NCBI GenBank assembly: GCA_031285465.1
Contig: JAITWD010000161.1
Location: 1-7,422 of the forward strand
DNA: 7,422 bases
Reading direction: 5' to 3'
Source of the DNA: Lachnospiraceae bacterium
GTDB taxonomy: Bacteria > Bacillota > Clostridia > Lachnospirales > Lachnospiraceae
The notes beneath the pieces are model-generated. The model saw nothing but the letters and a program-made list of their open reading frames with translations. It ran no database searches and was not told the origin of the DNA. Each line of letters starts with the position of its first letter. The first letter of the stretch is position 1. The translations under genes were made by a program, and so were the position numbers. This document shows, piece by piece, positions 5,662-7,422 of the stretch.

Positions 5662-6561
5662 TTAAAAAGTTACCTTCCGTTCTTTCAACGGAGGAGCTGA
5701 CATGATCAATTTCATGTTACCCGCCAGTATAATTGGGTCGCATCCATTGGTTAAAATAAAATGATCACCGATACCGATCGGACGGGTCCCGATCCGACCT
5801 TCTCCCTCAATTACACAGATGATCAGAAAGGATTGATCACGGTCAATAACTGCTTGTCCTGCTACCTCCATCTCCCATATGATATAATATGCGCCGTCAT
5901 ATAGTTTGTGTCGGACATTAGCATTGTTTTGTCGTGCCTGTATAACCGTATCTTCTCTTGACGGAACGGTAATAACATCCAAACCCTGGCGGATATGCAA
6001 CTCGCGCTGCTGCCCCGCGGATGCACGGTTAAAATCAAAAATACGATATGTAATATCGCAATTCTGTTGCGTTTCCAGTAGCCTGATCCCGCCTTTGATC
6101 GAGTGGATCGTACCCGGATCAAGTTGGATAAAATCGCCGGGGTGGATGGGGATTTCGCGGATTAATTCATTCCACCGACCAGCCATTACCATGTCGGTCA
6201 ATTGTTCCCGATTGATGGCATTATGCCCCAGAATGATCGTCGCATCTTCAGCACACTCTAATATATACCAGCATTCTGCTTTACCTCGCATACCCTCCCC
6301 ATTGGACACCACATAATCATCATCCGGATGCACCTGTAAACTAAGATCTTCTTTGGTTTCGATCAACTTAATAAGCAATGGAAACTCCTCCTCATCAAGA
6401 TGACCGAACAGTTCCGGCTGTTGCCTCCAAAGCTGTGAAAGCGTCAAACCGGCAAAATCCCCCTCCTTTATCTTGCAATCACCATGAGCATGAGCACCGA
6501 TCGTCCAGCTCTCGGAACCCCAAACCATCGGCTTCTCGACCGGTTCAAAAAAAAGTAACAT
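5662..6561 (-). CDS. manA: Mannose-6-phosphate isomerase, class I
   Basis: This zinc enzyme interconverts mannose 6-phosphate and fructose 6-phosphate in the cytoplasm. It links mannose use to glycolysis and supplies mannose phosphate for glycoconjugates. It has 299 residues, slightly shorter than the roughly 315-residue Bacillus type. The cupin zinc ligands are visible: Gln76 and His78 in LQVHPDD, Glu96 in GKAECWYIL, and His153 in PGTIHSIKGG. The active-site segment ETQQNCDITYRIFDFNR (163-179) contains the expected catalytic Arg173. The N-terminal PMVWGSESWTIGAH segment also fits the family. The start ATG at 6561 is preceded by GAGGAG at 6573-6578, 11 nt away. It follows the nudC-like gene by 80 bp of AT-rich DNA that could hold a promoter, and precedes the aminotransferase by 16 bp. 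Confidence 0.95.
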   Translation of the reverse strand: MLLFFEPVEKPMVWGSESWTIGAHAHGDCKIKEGDFAGLTLSQLWRQQPELFGHLDEEEFPLLIKLIETKEDLSLQVHPDDDYVVSNGEGMRGKAECWYILECAEDATIILGHNAINREQLTDMVMAGRWNELIREIPIHPGDFIQLDPGTIHSIKGGIRLLETQQNCDITYRIFDFNRASAGQQRELHIRQGLDVITVPSREDTVIQARQNNANVRHKLYDGAYYIIWEMEVAGQAVIDRDQSFLIICVIEGEGRIGTRPIGIGDHFILTNGCDPIILAGNMKLIMSAPPLKERKVTF

Positions 6562-6599
6562 TCCTTACAAAACTCCTCTCTTGATATCAAAATCCTAAG

Positions 6600-6629
6600 T
6601 TTTATAAAAATATTGTGCTTTTATAAAAA
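6600..6629. repeat. Two AT-only palindromic repeats between nudC and manA
   Basis: TTTTATAAAAA occurs at 6600-6610 and again at 6619-6629, a 19-bp period. Its core TTTTATAAAA is a perfect palindrome, so the pair can also form one 10-bp hairpin. No T run follows on the minus strand, so it is not a standard terminator. A weak promoter for manA overlaps it: TAGACA (6634-6639) and CAATAT (6610-6615) with an 18-bp spacer. It may be an operator or chance. Confidence 0.5.
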
Positions 6630-6641
6630 TCTTTGTCTATA

Positions 6642-7422
6642 TCAAAACTTTACCGTCCGGTCCAGACCATCGCAAAAGGCCTGGATCATATCGCGTGTCA
6701 AGCTAATACCATCATCCTTGACCGGCACCGCATCTCGCCGGAACCACACAGCTTCAGCCAGTTCGGTTTCATCAAGGAGGATTTCATCGCTTCCATCCAA
6801 ATCGGCAAAAAATCCGGAAAGCAATGTACCCGATAGTGACCACGGCTGACTTTTATAATACCGGATATTTTTTATCTTTAAACCGACCTCTTCCGCCACC
6901 TCCCGCGCCACTGTCTGCTCAAGGGTTTCACCAATTTCAGTAAAACCGGCAACTAAAGCATAACGGTTATATTCACGCCCGGCATAACGGGTAAGTAATA
7001 TTCGATCATGATCTACAATACCGACAATAACCGCCGGTGATATGCGTGGATAAACCAGATTACCACACTTCGGACAACGTAACAAGCGTTCTTTTGCGTC
7101 GGTTTCCATTGTTTGAGCGCAGCGACCACAAAAACGATTGTCAAAATACCATCGATTGATCTGATAGGCCGTTATCAGTGCAAAGGCCCTATGTCGTGGC
7201 TGCAACTCCCGAAACACTATGATCGGCTGGTATTCATAACCTTTTTCTGCTATATCTGATAACCCATCGCCGGATAAAGACTGATACAAAAAATATTTTT
7301 GATCCGAAATCATGAACAAATAAAAAAAACGGCCAATCGGCAGGTTCAATTGATGGTAACCCGGAAAAGAAAATAACTCGCCGGTTTGCTTGATCAACAC
7401 CTTATCACCATCAAAAATGATC
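6642..7422 (-). CDS. nudC: NADH pyrophosphatase-type Nudix hydrolase, NudC-like (5' end cut by window edge)
   Basis: NudC-type enzymes split NADH or NAD into NMN(H) and AMP, and some remove NAD caps from RNA. The frame is open to the right edge, so 259 residues are visible and the true start is outside. The GTG at 7400 is the first possible start inside, but the preceding residues IIFDGDK look like the family N-terminal domain. Counting from that GTG, a zinc ribbon is formed by Cys91, Cys94, Cys109 and Cys112. The Nudix box (residues 152-174; positions 6879-6947) matches GX5EX7REUXEEXGU exactly, including the metal-binding glutamates. It is followed by SQPW (184-187), the hallmark of this subfamily, although the next residues differ from the usual PFPxS. 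The E. coli protein has 257 residues. The stop lies 80 bp before manA. Family assignment is strong; RNA decapping versus free NADH hydrolysis cannot be decided here. Confidence 0.93.
   Translation of the reverse strand, partial: IIFDGDKVLIKQTGELFSFPGYHQLNLPIGRFFYLFMISDQKYFLYQSLSGDGLSDIAEKGYEYQPIIVFRELQPRHRAFALITAYQINRWYFDNRFCGRCAQTMETDAKERLLRCPKCGNLVYPRISPAVIVGIVDHDRILLTRYAGREYNRYALVAGFTEIGETLEQTVAREVAEEVGLKIKNIRYYKSQPWSLSGTLLSGFFADLDGSDEILLDETELAEAVWFRRDAVPVKDDGISLTRDMIQAFCDGLDRTVKF

Noticed and set aside
5906..6316. 136-codon plus-strand frame inside manA
   Set aside because: It is antisense to a clearly identified enzyme gene, with no ribosome binding site context or recognisable domain.

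Overview
The window suggests a low-to-moderate GC Gram-positive bacterium of the Bacillota, probably class Clostridia. The evidence is the hrcA-grpE order behind a perfect CIRCE operator, strong AGGAGG-type ribosome binding sites, sigma-A-type promoters, AT-rich gaps between genes, and a Lys/Ala-rich small protein resembling the clostridial DUF6465 family. This is a judgement from sequence style; no database search was possible. Every gene I can support lies on the minus strand, so transcription runs from high to low coordinates.

Right-hand block (7422 to 2616): a compact run of five genes. These are an NADH pyrophosphatase/Nudix protein (nudC-like, cut by the right edge), a class I mannose-6-phosphate isomerase (manA), a PLP-dependent class I/II aminotransferase, a patatin-like phospholipase, and undecaprenyl-diphosphatase (uppP). 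The gaps are 80, 16, 58 and 26 bp, so some or all may be co-transcribed. An AT-rich hairpin with a short T run follows uppP. The shared theme is loosely metabolic and envelope-related: mannose/fructose phosphate conversion, amino-acid nitrogen, lipid acyl hydrolysis and recycling of the undecaprenyl carrier. Nothing in the sequence proves a single pathway.

Middle (2600 to 1700): a monocistronic-looking gene with a good promoter (TTGACA, 17 bp, TAGACT) and a strong ribosome binding site. It encodes a 153-residue protein with a histone-H1-like Lys/Ala tail and a small C-terminal domain. A strong intrinsic terminator lies about 230 bp beyond its stop codon, leaving an AT-rich stretch with no convincing gene.

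Left-hand block (1621 to 1): the start of the class I heat-shock operon. A promoter and a perfect CIRCE operator precede hrcA, the heat-shock repressor that binds CIRCE. grpE follows 44 bp later and runs off the left edge. dnaK and dnaJ would be expected next, outside the window.

Overall the window is mostly ordinary chromosomal housekeeping sequence. I saw no mobile element, CRISPR array, rRNA or tRNA. The points most worth a second look are the H1-like protein, the unexplained stretch and distal terminator downstream of it, and the short AT-rich repeats in front of manA and the patatin gene.
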